Source: an uncultured Cohaesibacter sp.
Lineage (GTDB): Bacteria; Pseudomonadota; Alphaproteobacteria; Rhizobiales; Cohaesibacteraceae
Length of the DNA stretch: 64,000 bases
Reading direction: 5' to 3'
Assembly (NCBI RefSeq): GCF_963676275.1
Contig: NZ_OY781091.1
Coordinates: 2,458,775-2,522,774, forward strand
The notes below the pieces were generated by a model. That model was not told the DNA's origin. It ran no database searches and saw nothing but the letters and a program-made list of their open reading frames with translations. Shown here piece after piece: positions 48,916 to 57,678 of this stretch. Both the position numbers and the translations under genes were made by a program. Every line of letters begins with the position of its first letter. Positions within the stretch are counted from its first letter, which is position 1.

Positions 48916-49818
48916 ATGACACCGAAGAATGAAGAAAAGAAAGGCCCCCTTGATCTGGGCAGACTGACCTTTGGCGCCCGCGTGCGAAATTATTTTCTGA
49001 CCGGCCTTGTCATCGCCGCCCCAATCGGAATCACGCTCTATATCACATGGGCTTTCATCGGCTGGGTCGATTCAACGGTTAAGCCCTATATACCGCATAT
49101 CTACAATCCGGACAATTATCTGCCATTCTCCGTGCCCGGTGTGGGGCTGGTATTCTCATTCCTGATCCTGACCATTCTGGGTTTCCTGACGGCAAATTTC
49201 GTCGGTCGCTCTTTGCTGACCTTCGGTGAAGTGCTTGTCGGGCGCATGCCGCTGGTGCGAAATCTCTATAATGCTCTCAAGCAGATTTTCGAAACGGCAC
49301 TTTCCCAAAAGGGCAAGACCTTCACCAAGGCTGTCGTGATCGAATATCCCCGCCGCGGATTGTGGGCGCTGGCCTTCGTTGCCACGGAAACCAAGGGTGA
49401 GGTTGCCCATCGCATCGAGGATTATGAACAGCCCGGCGACGATCATCAGGGCTATATTTCCGTTTTCCTGCCGACAACCCCGAACCCGACATCGGGCTTT
49501 TTGCTGTTTGTTCCGCGTGCAGACATCATCATGCTGGACATGAGCGTTGAAGATGCTGCCAAACTGGTGGTTTCTGCCGGACTGGTCTCGCCCAACTTCA
49601 TCAAGAAGAATGCAAGCCCGGAAGATCAGAAAAAGGCATTGGAACTGCTCGGAGTGGAAAAGGGCGAAGGGCAAAAGGCAAAAGCGTCCAACGGTGCGAA
49701 CACCGAGAACAAGGAGAGCAAAGAGGGCAAAGAGGGCAAAGAGCCCAAGATCTCTCAATCCGAACCGGCCCGAGCCGAGGAAGCCAGCGAGCAAAAAGAG
49801 GTGGAACCGGCGCAATAG
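48916..49818 (+). CDS. DUF502 family membrane protein
   Basis: A 300-residue DUF502 protein of unknown function, from the ATG after AGATAGAG. The frame extends 41 codons upstream without family similarity. It has two helices (YFLTGLVIAAPIGITLYITW, and VGLVFSFLILTILGFLTANF) and the family signature GRMPLVRNLYNALKQIFETAL. The soluble domain with TTPNPTSGFLLFVPR follows. The last 60 residues are a highly charged low-complexity tail with KEGKEGKE repeats, probably a lineage-specific extension. It converges on recG. Confidence 0.88.
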   Translation: MTPKNEEKKGPLDLGRLTFGARVRNYFLTGLVIAAPIGITLYITWAFIGWVDSTVKPYIPHIYNPDNYLPFSVPGVGLVFSFLILTILGFLTANFVGRSLLTFGEVLVGRMPLVRNLYNALKQIFETALSQKGKTFTKAVVIEYPRRGLWALAFVATETKGEVAHRIEDYEQPGDDHQGYISVFLPTTPNPTSGFLLFVPRADIIMLDMSVEDAAKLVVSAGLVSPNFIKKNASPEDQKKALELLGVEKGEGQKAKASNGANTENKESKEGKEGKEPKISQSEPARAEEASEQKEVEPAQ

Positions 49819-49965
49819 CCTGACATCATTGATCCGGCGATAGTGGCCCCGAAGCATTAAAAATCATTCGCCACACCGGAACCTTGGCTGGACTGTCAAC
49901 GCGCGCGACAACAGCAATGCAAGGTCCGAGGGCAGGTGTCAAGCGCAAGCCACTTGGCCCATGCC

Positions 49966-52071
49966 TCAACCGGCTTTCAAGAGCCTTATGGCTTCATCCC
50001 GCCCGAACAGATAGAGCAGATCTCTGAGGGCTTCCCCTCGTTTTCCTTCAAGTCCCGGATCCTTCTCGATCAACAGCCGCGCTTCCTTGCGGGCCATTTC
50101 CATCAGATCCTTATGGACTTCCGCATCGGTGACGCGAAAACCGGGCATGCCGGACTGTTTGGTGCCCAGCACATCGCCTTCACCGCGCAAGCGTAAATCT
50201 GCCTCGGCAATGCGGAAGCCATCCTCGGTCTCACGCATCATATTGAGGCGTTCCTTGGCGATGGCCCCCAAAGGCCCCTGAAACAGCAGAATGCAGGAGG
50301 AGGCCTTGTCGCCGCGTCCAACCCGCCCACGCAACTGATGCAACTGCGCCAACCCGAAACGCTCGGCATGCTCGATCACCATAATGGTTGCCTCGGGCAC
50401 ATCCACCCCCACTTCAATCACGGTCGTCGCCACCAGAATCTGGGCGTCTCCATCCTTGAAATGATCCATCGCCGACTTCTTCTCTTCTGCCGACATGCGC
50501 CCGTGAATAAGTTCGACCCTGTCGCCGAAAACCTTCTTCAAGCTCTCATAGCGATCTTCTGCCGCCGTAACATCCAGCAGTTCGGACTCTTCCACCAACG
50601 GGCAGACCCAATAGCATTTGGCTCCGATTTCAAGCGCACTTGTCAGGCGCGAGACCAACTCGCCAAGCCGGTCCAGCGACATGGTGCGCGTCTCGATCGG
50701 CTTGCGCCCGGCGGGCTTTTCTGTCAGCAGGGAAACATCCATATCGCCATAATGGGTCAGCACCAGAGTGCGCGGAATGGGAGTGGCAGTCATCACCAAA
50801 AGGTCCGTCGCGACGCCCTTGTCGGAAAGGGTCAGCCTTTGATGCACGCCAAAACGATGCTGCTCATCAACGATTGCCAGACCAAGATCGGCGAATATCA
50901 CCGCCTGCTGAAACAGCGCATGGGTGCCGATCAGAAAATCGATATCGCCCTGTTCCAACGCAGCAAGTATCTGCCGCTTGACGCCAGCGCTGTCCTTGCC
51001 CGTCATCACCGCAACCCTAATGCCCACCGCATCACAAAGCGCCTTGACCGACTGATAATGCTGGCGCGCCAGAAGGTCGGTTGGCGCCATCATGGCCGCC
51101 TGAGAGCCGGATTCGATGACATCGGCAGCCGCCATCAGTGCCACCATGGTCTTGCCACTGCCGACATCGCCTTGAACGAGCCTGAGCATCCGCTCGGGCA
51201 GCGCCAGATCGGCCTCGATCTCGGCAATTGCCTGCTGCTGACTACCGGTCAGGGTGAAGGGCAGGGCATCAATCAATGCGCCCTTGAGCTTGCCCTGCCA
51301 TTGCCGCGCCAGCCCCTTGGCTTTCTTCACATTGGAGCGCACCAGCGACAGCGCCAGTTGACTGGCCAGACATTCATCATAGGCAAGTCTGCGCCGCGCG
51401 CCCGAGGTAAGGTCAAGATCAGCCAGCCCCAGCGGATTATGCACCCGATCAAGCGCTTCATGGAAAGCGGGCCAGCCTTCGCGATCCATGAGGGCCGTGT
51501 CCTGCCATTCGGGCAGGGGAGGCATATCCTCAAGACAGGCTTGCACCGTCTTGTGCACCATCTTGCCCGAAAGCCCGGCGGTGAGCGGATAAACCGGCTC
51601 GATCAGCGGCAGCAGGGCAAAATCATCCTCATCCACCACATGGTCGGGATGGGTAATTTGTGGCGCCCCATTAAAGCGCTCCATCCTGCCAGAGACATAA
51701 CGCACGGACCCAACCGGCATCTGGCGTTCCAGATAGCCGCCATTGGCATGAAAATAGGTGAGCGTTATCTCGTCCGTCTCGTCATGGGCAAGAATGCGAT
51801 AGGGCACGCGCTTGTTATGTCTTGGAGGCACCAGATGCTTGTCGATGGTCAGCTTAACGGTCACAATCATCCCATCGGGCGCTTCGGCGAGCGAAGGCTG
51901 TAGGCTGCGGTCTATGACGGCCACCGGCATATGCAGCAAAAGGTCAATCCGGCGCGCATCAAGCAACACATCCCCGCGCAGCAGCCGCGCAAAAGCCTGT
52001 CCGATTTTCGGACCGACGCCCTTGAGGGTCGTCAGGGAAGCGAAATAGGAGTTGAGACGGTTCGGACGCAT
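49966..52071 (-). CDS. recG: ATP-dependent DNA helicase RecG
   Basis: A branch-migrating helicase that remodels stalled forks. The 701 residues start at the ATG giving RPNRLNSYFASLTTLKGVGPK; the frame is open 40 codons more. The wedge domain (about 60-180) precedes the SF2 core with Walker A LVQGDVGSGKTMVALMA, DEQHRFGVHQR (DEQH box), TATPIPRTL and QLRGRVGRGD. The TRG region near the C-terminus is normal. It is divergent from sdhE, the usual arrangement with mfd in these bacteria. Confidence 0.96.
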   Translation of the reverse strand: MRPNRLNSYFASLTTLKGVGPKIGQAFARLLRGDVLLDARRIDLLLHMPVAVIDRSLQPSLAEAPDGMIVTVKLTIDKHLVPPRHNKRVPYRILAHDETDEITLTYFHANGGYLERQMPVGSVRYVSGRMERFNGAPQITHPDHVVDEDDFALLPLIEPVYPLTAGLSGKMVHKTVQACLEDMPPLPEWQDTALMDREGWPAFHEALDRVHNPLGLADLDLTSGARRRLAYDECLASQLALSLVRSNVKKAKGLARQWQGKLKGALIDALPFTLTGSQQQAIAEIEADLALPERMLRLVQGDVGSGKTMVALMAAADVIESGSQAAMMAPTDLLARQHYQSVKALCDAVGIRVAVMTGKDSAGVKRQILAALEQGDIDFLIGTHALFQQAVIFADLGLAIVDEQHRFGVHQRLTLSDKGVATDLLVMTATPIPRTLVLTHYGDMDVSLLTEKPAGRKPIETRTMSLDRLGELVSRLTSALEIGAKCYWVCPLVEESELLDVTAAEDRYESLKKVFGDRVELIHGRMSAEEKKSAMDHFKDGDAQILVATTVIEVGVDVPEATIMVIEHAERFGLAQLHQLRGRVGRGDKASSCILLFQGPLGAIAKERLNMMRETEDGFRIAEADLRLRGEGDVLGTKQSGMPGFRVTDAEVHKDLMEMARKEARLLIEKDPGLEGKRGEALRDLLYLFGRDEAIRLLKAG

Positions 52072-52252
52072 CATTCTGCAATTGATTCTGGAAATAACCA
52101 CGGACTTGAAGCAAGCATGGCCAACTCCGGCGGCAACGTCAATACATGTTCTCCTTTTGTTTTGTGATAGACCGTGATCAATAGCTGACAAGAGGCATTC
52201 CAGCCGCTATACAGGGGCAACGAATGACAACGCCCTAAAGGAGCTAGCAATT

Positions 52253-52552
52253 ATGTCCCACGGCACCACCCGCAGCAGTGAAGGTTTGGATGTTCGGCAC
52301 AAGAAGATTTTGATGCGTGCCTGGCACCGTGGCGTCAAGGAAATGGACCTGATGCTGGGTCGGTTCGTTGATAATGAACTGGACAATCTGACCGATGAAG
52401 AACTGGATCAGCTGGAAATGCTGATGGACCAGCATGACAGGGACCTGATGCAGTGGTTCACCAACGAATTGCCGGTTCCTGCCGCATATGATTGCCCTCT
52501 GTTCCACAAGATCAAGAATTACCACAAGAATTTTGAATCCGGACTGCTCTAG
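52253..52552 (+). CDS. sdhE: FAD assembly factor SdhE
   Basis: A small helical protein that helps attach FAD covalently to succinate dehydrogenase. The 99 residues carry the essential R-G-x-x-E motif in AWHRGVKEMDLMLGRF and the family LTDEELDQLEMLMDQHDRDLMQWF. AGGAG precedes the ATG by ten bases. It sits between recG and mfd, as in most Hyphomicrobiales, and is followed by its own terminator. Confidence 0.93.
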   Translation: MSHGTTRSSEGLDVRHKKILMRAWHRGVKEMDLMLGRFVDNELDNLTDEELDQLEMLMDQHDRDLMQWFTNELPVPAAYDCPLFHKIKNYHKNFESGLL

Positions 52553-52589
52553 AGGTTTACCGACCCCGGTTCCAGAAACGTGATTGGCA

Positions 52590-52623
52590 GAAAGGCTCTA
52601 TTCCTGCTATAGAGCCTTTCTTC
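52590..52623 (+). terminator. Terminator between sdhE and mfd
   Basis: GAAAGGCTCTA (52590-52600) pairs with TAGAGCCTTTC (52610-52620), extendable by one pair, followed by TTC. It lies inside the longest open frame of mfd, which argues against the earliest mfd start. Confidence 0.75.
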
Positions 52624-52667
52624 ACTTTGACCCTCGTTGCCAGCCCCAACCATATCCATTCCTTGCC

Positions 52668-55600
52668 ATGTCGACCATTGCCCAATCCCTTGAAACTTCG
52701 ATGATGCTCCATGTCAGTCATGTGCCTGACGGACTGGAGGGACTGGCTGTGGCTGAAGTGGCCAATGCGCATCTGGAGGCAGCAAAGGGCAAGAAGATCG
52801 CAGCCATCTATATCGCCCGTGATGACAGGCGCATGGCCTCGATGCAGCAGGCGCTTTCCTTCTTTGCGCCCAAGCTTTCCTGCCTGTCCTTCCCGGCGTG
52901 GGATTGCGTGCCTTATGACCGGGTTTCTCCCAATGCGGAGATTTCCGCCCGTCGCATGACGGCCCTTTCGCGCCTTTCCTATAACAGCGTCTCGGAGCCG
53001 ACCATTCTGCTGACTTCGGTCAACGCCATGCTTCAGCGCGTGCCCAGCCGGGCCTCGGTCAAGAAGCAGAGCTGGTCTGCCAAGCCCGGCAATGCCGTGG
53101 ATATGGACGAGCTGATCGAATGGCTGGAGACCAATGGATTCCTGCGCACACCAACCGTCCGCGAGCATGGCGAATATGCGGTAAGAGGCGGCATTGTCGA
53201 TCTGTTCGTGCCCGGAGCGGAAGAGCCAGTGCGGCTGGATTTCTTCGGCGACACCTTGGAAAGCATCCGCAAATTCGACCAGCAGACCCAACGCACCGTG
53301 GGCCAGCTAAAGGGCATCGATCTTGTATCGGCGTCAGAAGTGGTTCTGACGGAAGAGGCCATTTCCAATTTCCGCCGCCGCTATACCTCCAATTTCGGAG
53401 CGGCACAGCGCGACGATCTGCTCTATCAGGCCATATCAAACGGTCATCGCTATCAGGGCATCGAGCATTGGTTGCCCTATTTCAACGAAGATCTGGAAAG
53501 CCTGTTTGATTTCACCGACGATGCGCCGGTCATTCTCGATCCTCTGAGCGATGACGCGATTGCCGAACGGCTCGAATTGATCAAGGACCATTATGCTGCC
53601 CGCCGCGAAACCCTCGATAGCGGTCTTGATCAGGGCGTGCCCTACAAGCCGGTTGAGCCGCATCTGCTCTATCTGGACAGGGAAGGCTGGAGCTCCATTC
53701 TCGGCACACAAAGACGGGTAAGGCTCACGCCCTTTGACGTGCCGGAAACAGGCATTGAGACTGTCGTCAATCTGGGCGGCAAGCAGGGGCGCACCTTCGC
53801 CGCCGAGCGCAGCGCCGAAAATGTCAACGTTTTCGATGCGGTCATCGACCATATCAAGGCCGTCAAACAGAACAGGAAGCGGGTCACCATTGCCTGTTGG
53901 ACGCCGGGCTCGGCCGAACGCATGCATCAGGTGCTGACCGACCATGAAATGACCGGTCTGGTGCCTTACGAGACATGGCAGGCACGACAGGTCATCAAGC
54001 CCAATCAGGTCGGCCTGACGGTTCTTGAGCTGGAAAGCGGCTTTGAGACCGACAAGGATGTGGTCATCGGCGAGCAGGATATTCTGGGCGACCGTCTTGT
54101 CCGCTCCAAGCGCCGCCGCAAGAAAAGCTCGGATGTCCTGACCGAAGCCGCCAGCCTGACCGAAGGCGATATCGTGGTTCATATCGAACATGGTATCGGC
54201 CGCTTCATGGGGCTGCAAACCGTGGATGCGGCAGGCGCTCCGCATGATTGCCTTGAAATCCATTATGCCGGTGGTGACAAGCTGTTCCTGCCGGTCGAGA
54301 ATATCGAACTGCTCTCTCGCTACGGCTCGGAAGACACCGAAGCCCAGCTCGACAAGTTGGGCGGGGTCGCATGGCAGGCCCGCAAGTCAAAAATGAAAGA
54401 GCGGATCCGCATGATGGCGGATCAGCTCATCAAGGTGGCCGCCGAACGTGAATTGCGTCAGGCCGAACGGATCGTGCCGCCCGAAGGCCTTTACGACGAA
54501 TTCGTCGCCCGCTTCCCGTTTGACGAGACCGAAGACCAGTTCAGCGCCATTGAGCAGGTATTCGACGATATGGGCTCGGGCCGCCCGATGGATCGCCTCA
54601 TCTGCGGCGATGTCGGCTTTGGCAAAACCGAAGTTGCCCTGCGCGCCGCCTTCATTGCCGCCATGAACGGACGGCAGGTGGCCGTTGTCGTCCCCACCAC
54701 CTTGCTCGCCCGTCAGCATTACAAGAATTTCATCGACCGTTTCACAGGCTTCCCGCTGGTCATCGAGCAGGCGTCCCGACTGGTTTCCACCAAGAAACTG
54801 AATGAAACCAAAAAGGGCCTCAAGGACGGCTCGGTCGATATCGTCGTCGGCACCCATGCCCTGCTTGGCAAGAGCGTTGATTTCCGCGATCTGGGCCTGC
54901 TGATCATCGACGAGGAACAGCATTTCGGCGTCAAGCACAAGGAACGACTCAAGGAGCTACGGGCCGATGTCCATGTGCTGACACTGTCGGCAACGCCAAT
55001 TCCGCGCACCCTGCAACTGGCCCTGACGGGCGTGCGAGAATTGTCGCTCATCGCGACGCCGCCAGTGGACCGTCTGGCAGTGCGCACCTTCATTTCGCCC
55101 TTTGACAAGCTGACCATCCGCGAAGCCCTGCTGCGAGAACGCTATCGCGGCGGCCAGAGCTTCTATGTCTGCCCGCGCGTGGCCGATATCGCCGAGGTTC
55201 AGGTCTTCCTTGAAGAACAAGTGCCAGAGGTTAAGGTCGCCATTGCCCATGGCCAGATGGCCGCAGGCCAGCTCGACGACATCATGACCGCCTTCTATGA
55301 CGGCAAGTTCGATGTGCTGCTCTCCACCACCATCGTGGAATCGGGCATTGACGTGCCAACGGCCAATACGCTGATCGTGCATCGCGCCGACATGTTCGGC
55401 CTTTCCCAGCTCTATCAGCTGCGCGGACGGGTAGGGCGCTCCAAGACCCGGGCCTATGCGCTCTTCACTGTGCCAGCCAGAAAGACCCTGACGCCAACCG
55501 CCGAACGTCGCCTCAAGGTACTCCAGAGCCTCGACACGCTGGGCGCCGGTTTCCAGCTCGCCAGTCATGATCTGGATATTCGCGGCGCGGGCAACCTTCT

Positions 55601-56171
55601 GGGCGAGGAACAGTCCGGCCATGTCAAGGAAGTCGGTTACGAGCTCTATCAGCAGATGCTGGAAGAAGCGGTCGCCTCCCTGCGCTCCGGCGATCTCACG
55701 ATCATGGAAGACAAATGGTCACCGCAGATTTCAATCGGCACGCCGGTGCTCATCCCGGACAGCTATGTGCATGATCTGCAACTGCGGCTCAATCTCTATC
55801 GCCGCCTTGCCGATCTGGTGGAAGCCAACGAGATCGACGAATTTGGTGCAGAATTGATCGACCGTTTCGGCCCGCAGCCCGAAGAGGTCAAGCATCTGCT
55901 CAAGATTGTCTATATCAAGGGATTGTGCCGCAAGGCCAATGTCGAGAAAATCGACGCAGGTCCTAAAGGGGCCGTGCTTGCCTTCCGCAATAATGAATTC
56001 TCAAATCCGGCTGGCCTTGTGCAATATATTACCGAGCAGGGCACTCTGGCCAAGATAAGACCGGATCAGAAGATTTTCCTTGCCCGCAACTGGAATTCGG
56101 CCAGCGACCGCCTCAAGGGCACCGCTGTGATCATGACGCAATTGGCAAAGCTGGCCCAGATGGCCCAATGA
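52668..56171 (+). CDS. mfd: Transcription-repair coupling factor
   Basis: Removes RNA polymerase stalled at lesions and recruits UvrA. The 1167 residues start at the ATG giving STIAQSLETSMML. An alternative TTG 84 bases upstream lies before the terminator hairpin and is unlikely. The UvrB-like region and AFDVP-type blocks occupy the first half. The RNA-polymerase interaction domain includes DIVVHIEHGIGRFMGL. The motor has CGDVGFGKTEVALRA, IIDEEQHFGVKHKERLK, SATPIPRTLQLA and QLRGRVGRSKTRAYA. The C-terminal TRCF domain is complete. There is no strong ribosome-binding site before the ATG. Confidence 0.95.
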   Translation: MSTIAQSLETSMMLHVSHVPDGLEGLAVAEVANAHLEAAKGKKIAAIYIARDDRRMASMQQALSFFAPKLSCLSFPAWDCVPYDRVSPNAEISARRMTALSRLSYNSVSEPTILLTSVNAMLQRVPSRASVKKQSWSAKPGNAVDMDELIEWLETNGFLRTPTVREHGEYAVRGGIVDLFVPGAEEPVRLDFFGDTLESIRKFDQQTQRTVGQLKGIDLVSASEVVLTEEAISNFRRRYTSNFGAAQRDDLLYQAISNGHRYQGIEHWLPYFNEDLESLFDFTDDAPVILDPLSDDAIAERLELIKDHYAARRETLDSGLDQGVPYKPVEPHLLYLDREGWSSILGTQRRVRLTPFDVPETGIETVVNLGGKQGRTFAAERSAENVNVFDAVIDHIKAVKQNRKRVTIACWTPGSAERMHQVLTDHEMTGLVPYETWQARQVIKPNQVGLTVLELESGFETDKDVVIGEQDILGDRLVRSKRRRKKSSDVLTEAASLTEGDIVVHIEHGIGRFMGLQTVDAAGAPHDCLEIHYAGGDKLFLPVENIELLSRYGSEDTEAQLDKLGGVAWQARKSKMKERIRMMADQLIKVAAERELRQAERIVPPEGLYDEFVARFPFDETEDQFSAIEQVFDDMGSGRPMDRLICGDVGFGKTEVALRAAFIAAMNGRQVAVVVPTTLLARQHYKNFIDRFTGFPLVIEQASRLVSTKKLNETKKGLKDGSVDIVVGTHALLGKSVDFRDLGLLIIDEEQHFGVKHKERLKELRADVHVLTLSATPIPRTLQLALTGVRELSLIATPPVDRLAVRTFISPFDKLTIREALLRERYRGGQSFYVCPRVADIAEVQVFLEEQVPEVKVAIAHGQMAAGQLDDIMTAFYDGKFDVLLSTTIVESGIDVPTANTLIVHRADMFGLSQLYQLRGRVGRSKTRAYALFTVPARKTLTPTAERRLKVLQSLDTLGAGFQLASHDLDIRGAGNLLGEEQSGHVKEVGYELYQQMLEEAVASLRSGDLTIMEDKWSPQISIGTPVLIPDSYVHDLQLRLNLYRRLADLVEANEIDEFGAELIDRFGPQPEEVKHLLKIVYIKGLCRKANVEKIDAGPKGAVLAFRNNEFSNPAGLVQYITEQGTLAKIRPDQKIFLARNWNSASDRLKGTAVIMTQLAKLAQMAQ

Positions 56172-56262
56172 TGGCGCAGTGATTGCGTAGGGATGGCCCA
56201 CCCAGTGATGGCTCAAGGATCCCACAGGCCGACAGGCCAGATCAGGGCAGGAGGAGTCGAAA

Positions 56263-57612
56263 TCAGAAGCGTACGACCGGATTTTCAAACAGATCCTTCA
56301 AAATCTGCTCGACATTGAAATCCGGGCTTCTGGTATCGCAATAATGCAGCGAAAAATCGAGGGTAACATGAACAGCCCGCGATGAATGCTGCTCAACAAA
56401 CGGGCTGAGCTGGACAATCGAGCGAATCCTTTGCAGCGCCATGCGCGCCTCGAAAAGATCCGTATCGGGAAAGAAAGCCACCATATAGCCATTATCAAGC
56501 CGCGCAAGCAGATCTTCCGCCCGCATCAGCGACAGAATGAGCCGTCCGACCTTGGCCAACAGGGCAGGAGGCAGGCGATTGCCACCCCGCTTTTCATGCA
56601 CCGCATCAAAGGAGATATCGAAGCCGACAAAGGTGACCGACGCGCCGGCATCCTCCTGCTGCAAGACCTCCAGATGCGATTTGAGAAATTCTTCCGAATA
56701 GAGCCGCGTCACCGCATCAGTCGGCATCAACAGGCGCGCCTCGGAAAAGATCTTGCGCAACTGCTGCCGATAGCGCTCTTCCCGCACCAGAATATCAAAG
56801 CGGTTCTCGAAAAAGCGCTCAGAGAATGGGAAGGAAACGATGTCATTGGCTCCGGCGGCCAATCCGGCCAGCCCGTCCTGCACCGCCTTCTTGTGACAGA
56901 CCAGAATGATCGGGAATGAGAAATAATTGGGGTTGCGCCGCAAATCCGAAATGAACTCGATCAGATGCTCATTATAGTCGCTCAACTCCACCACCAATGC
57001 ATCAAACGGCTTGATATCCAGATAATGCATCGCCATGGCAGGTGTCAGGGCGGCAATCGTCTCAACGGTATCGGGCAAGGCCAGCTGAACCGGCAGGAAG
57101 GCGGCGCCAGCTCCGATATAAAGCAGGCTCTGCTCATCGAGATTGCGCGGAGGCGGCACGATCGGCAAGCCCACTCCGAAGCGCTTGAAGGTCAGCGAGC
57201 GACGCTCGGCTTCCCGACGCATCGTCGCCAGTCGCATCAGCGAAGTGAGGCGGTTGGCAATCAGATCCTGTGTCAGTGGAGGTTTGAGCACATCGGCGAA
57301 GGGCTTCATCTGCTCTTCCGACAGCTTGATGGAAGAATCCGCAATGGCCACCATCGGCACCCGCGCATCGGCAAAACCGAATTGCCGCCGCAGCTTGTCC
57401 GCCTGAGCAACCAACTCGGCAACATCCTCGCCCTTCACATCGAACAGATCCACCAGAAGAATACCGGCCTGCGATGACACCTCATCAAGCGCGTCTTCGG
57501 AATAGAGATAGTGGGACCAGACAGCGAAATTGACTTGAATGAGCACTTCAGCCCATGCGGGCGTATCAAGGCCAAGGTCCGAAGAAGTAAAAATGAGAGC
57601 ATGCTTGGCCAT
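56263..57612 (-). CDS. PleD-like protein with two receiver-like domains and a degenerate GGDEF domain
   Basis: A 449-residue protein arranged like PleD: a first receiver-like domain (about 1-130, GILLVDLFD), a second (about 155-275, DALVVELSDYN then SFPIILVCHK), and a GGDEF-like domain (about 290-449, TDAVTRLYSEEFL, then the GGDEF position). The signature reads RLDNGYMVAFF where R-x-GGDEF is expected, so diguanylate cyclase activity is very unlikely. The receivers also lack the canonical D-D...D...K set. It is best read as a non-enzymatic signalling or scaffold protein. It lies 66 bases after the adenylate-forming gene on the same strand, probably cotranscribed. Confidence 0.82.
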   Translation of the reverse strand: MAKHALIFTSSDLGLDTPAWAEVLIQVNFAVWSHYLYSEDALDEVSSQAGILLVDLFDVKGEDVAELVAQADKLRRQFGFADARVPMVAIADSSIKLSEEQMKPFADVLKPPLTQDLIANRLTSLMRLATMRREAERRSLTFKRFGVGLPIVPPPRNLDEQSLLYIGAGAAFLPVQLALPDTVETIAALTPAMAMHYLDIKPFDALVVELSDYNEHLIEFISDLRRNPNYFSFPIILVCHKKAVQDGLAGLAAGANDIVSFPFSERFFENRFDILVREERYRQQLRKIFSEARLLMPTDAVTRLYSEEFLKSHLEVLQQEDAGASVTFVGFDISFDAVHEKRGGNRLPPALLAKVGRLILSLMRAEDLLARLDNGYMVAFFPDTDLFEARMALQRIRSIVQLSPFVEQHSSRAVHVTLDFSLHYCDTRSPDFNVEQILKDLFENPVVRF

Positions 57613-57678
57613 GAGGCAGACTTACGCCTTTGTAAACGAGGATCTGAACTGCGCAATCAAACAATGCGCGAGGCGGAA

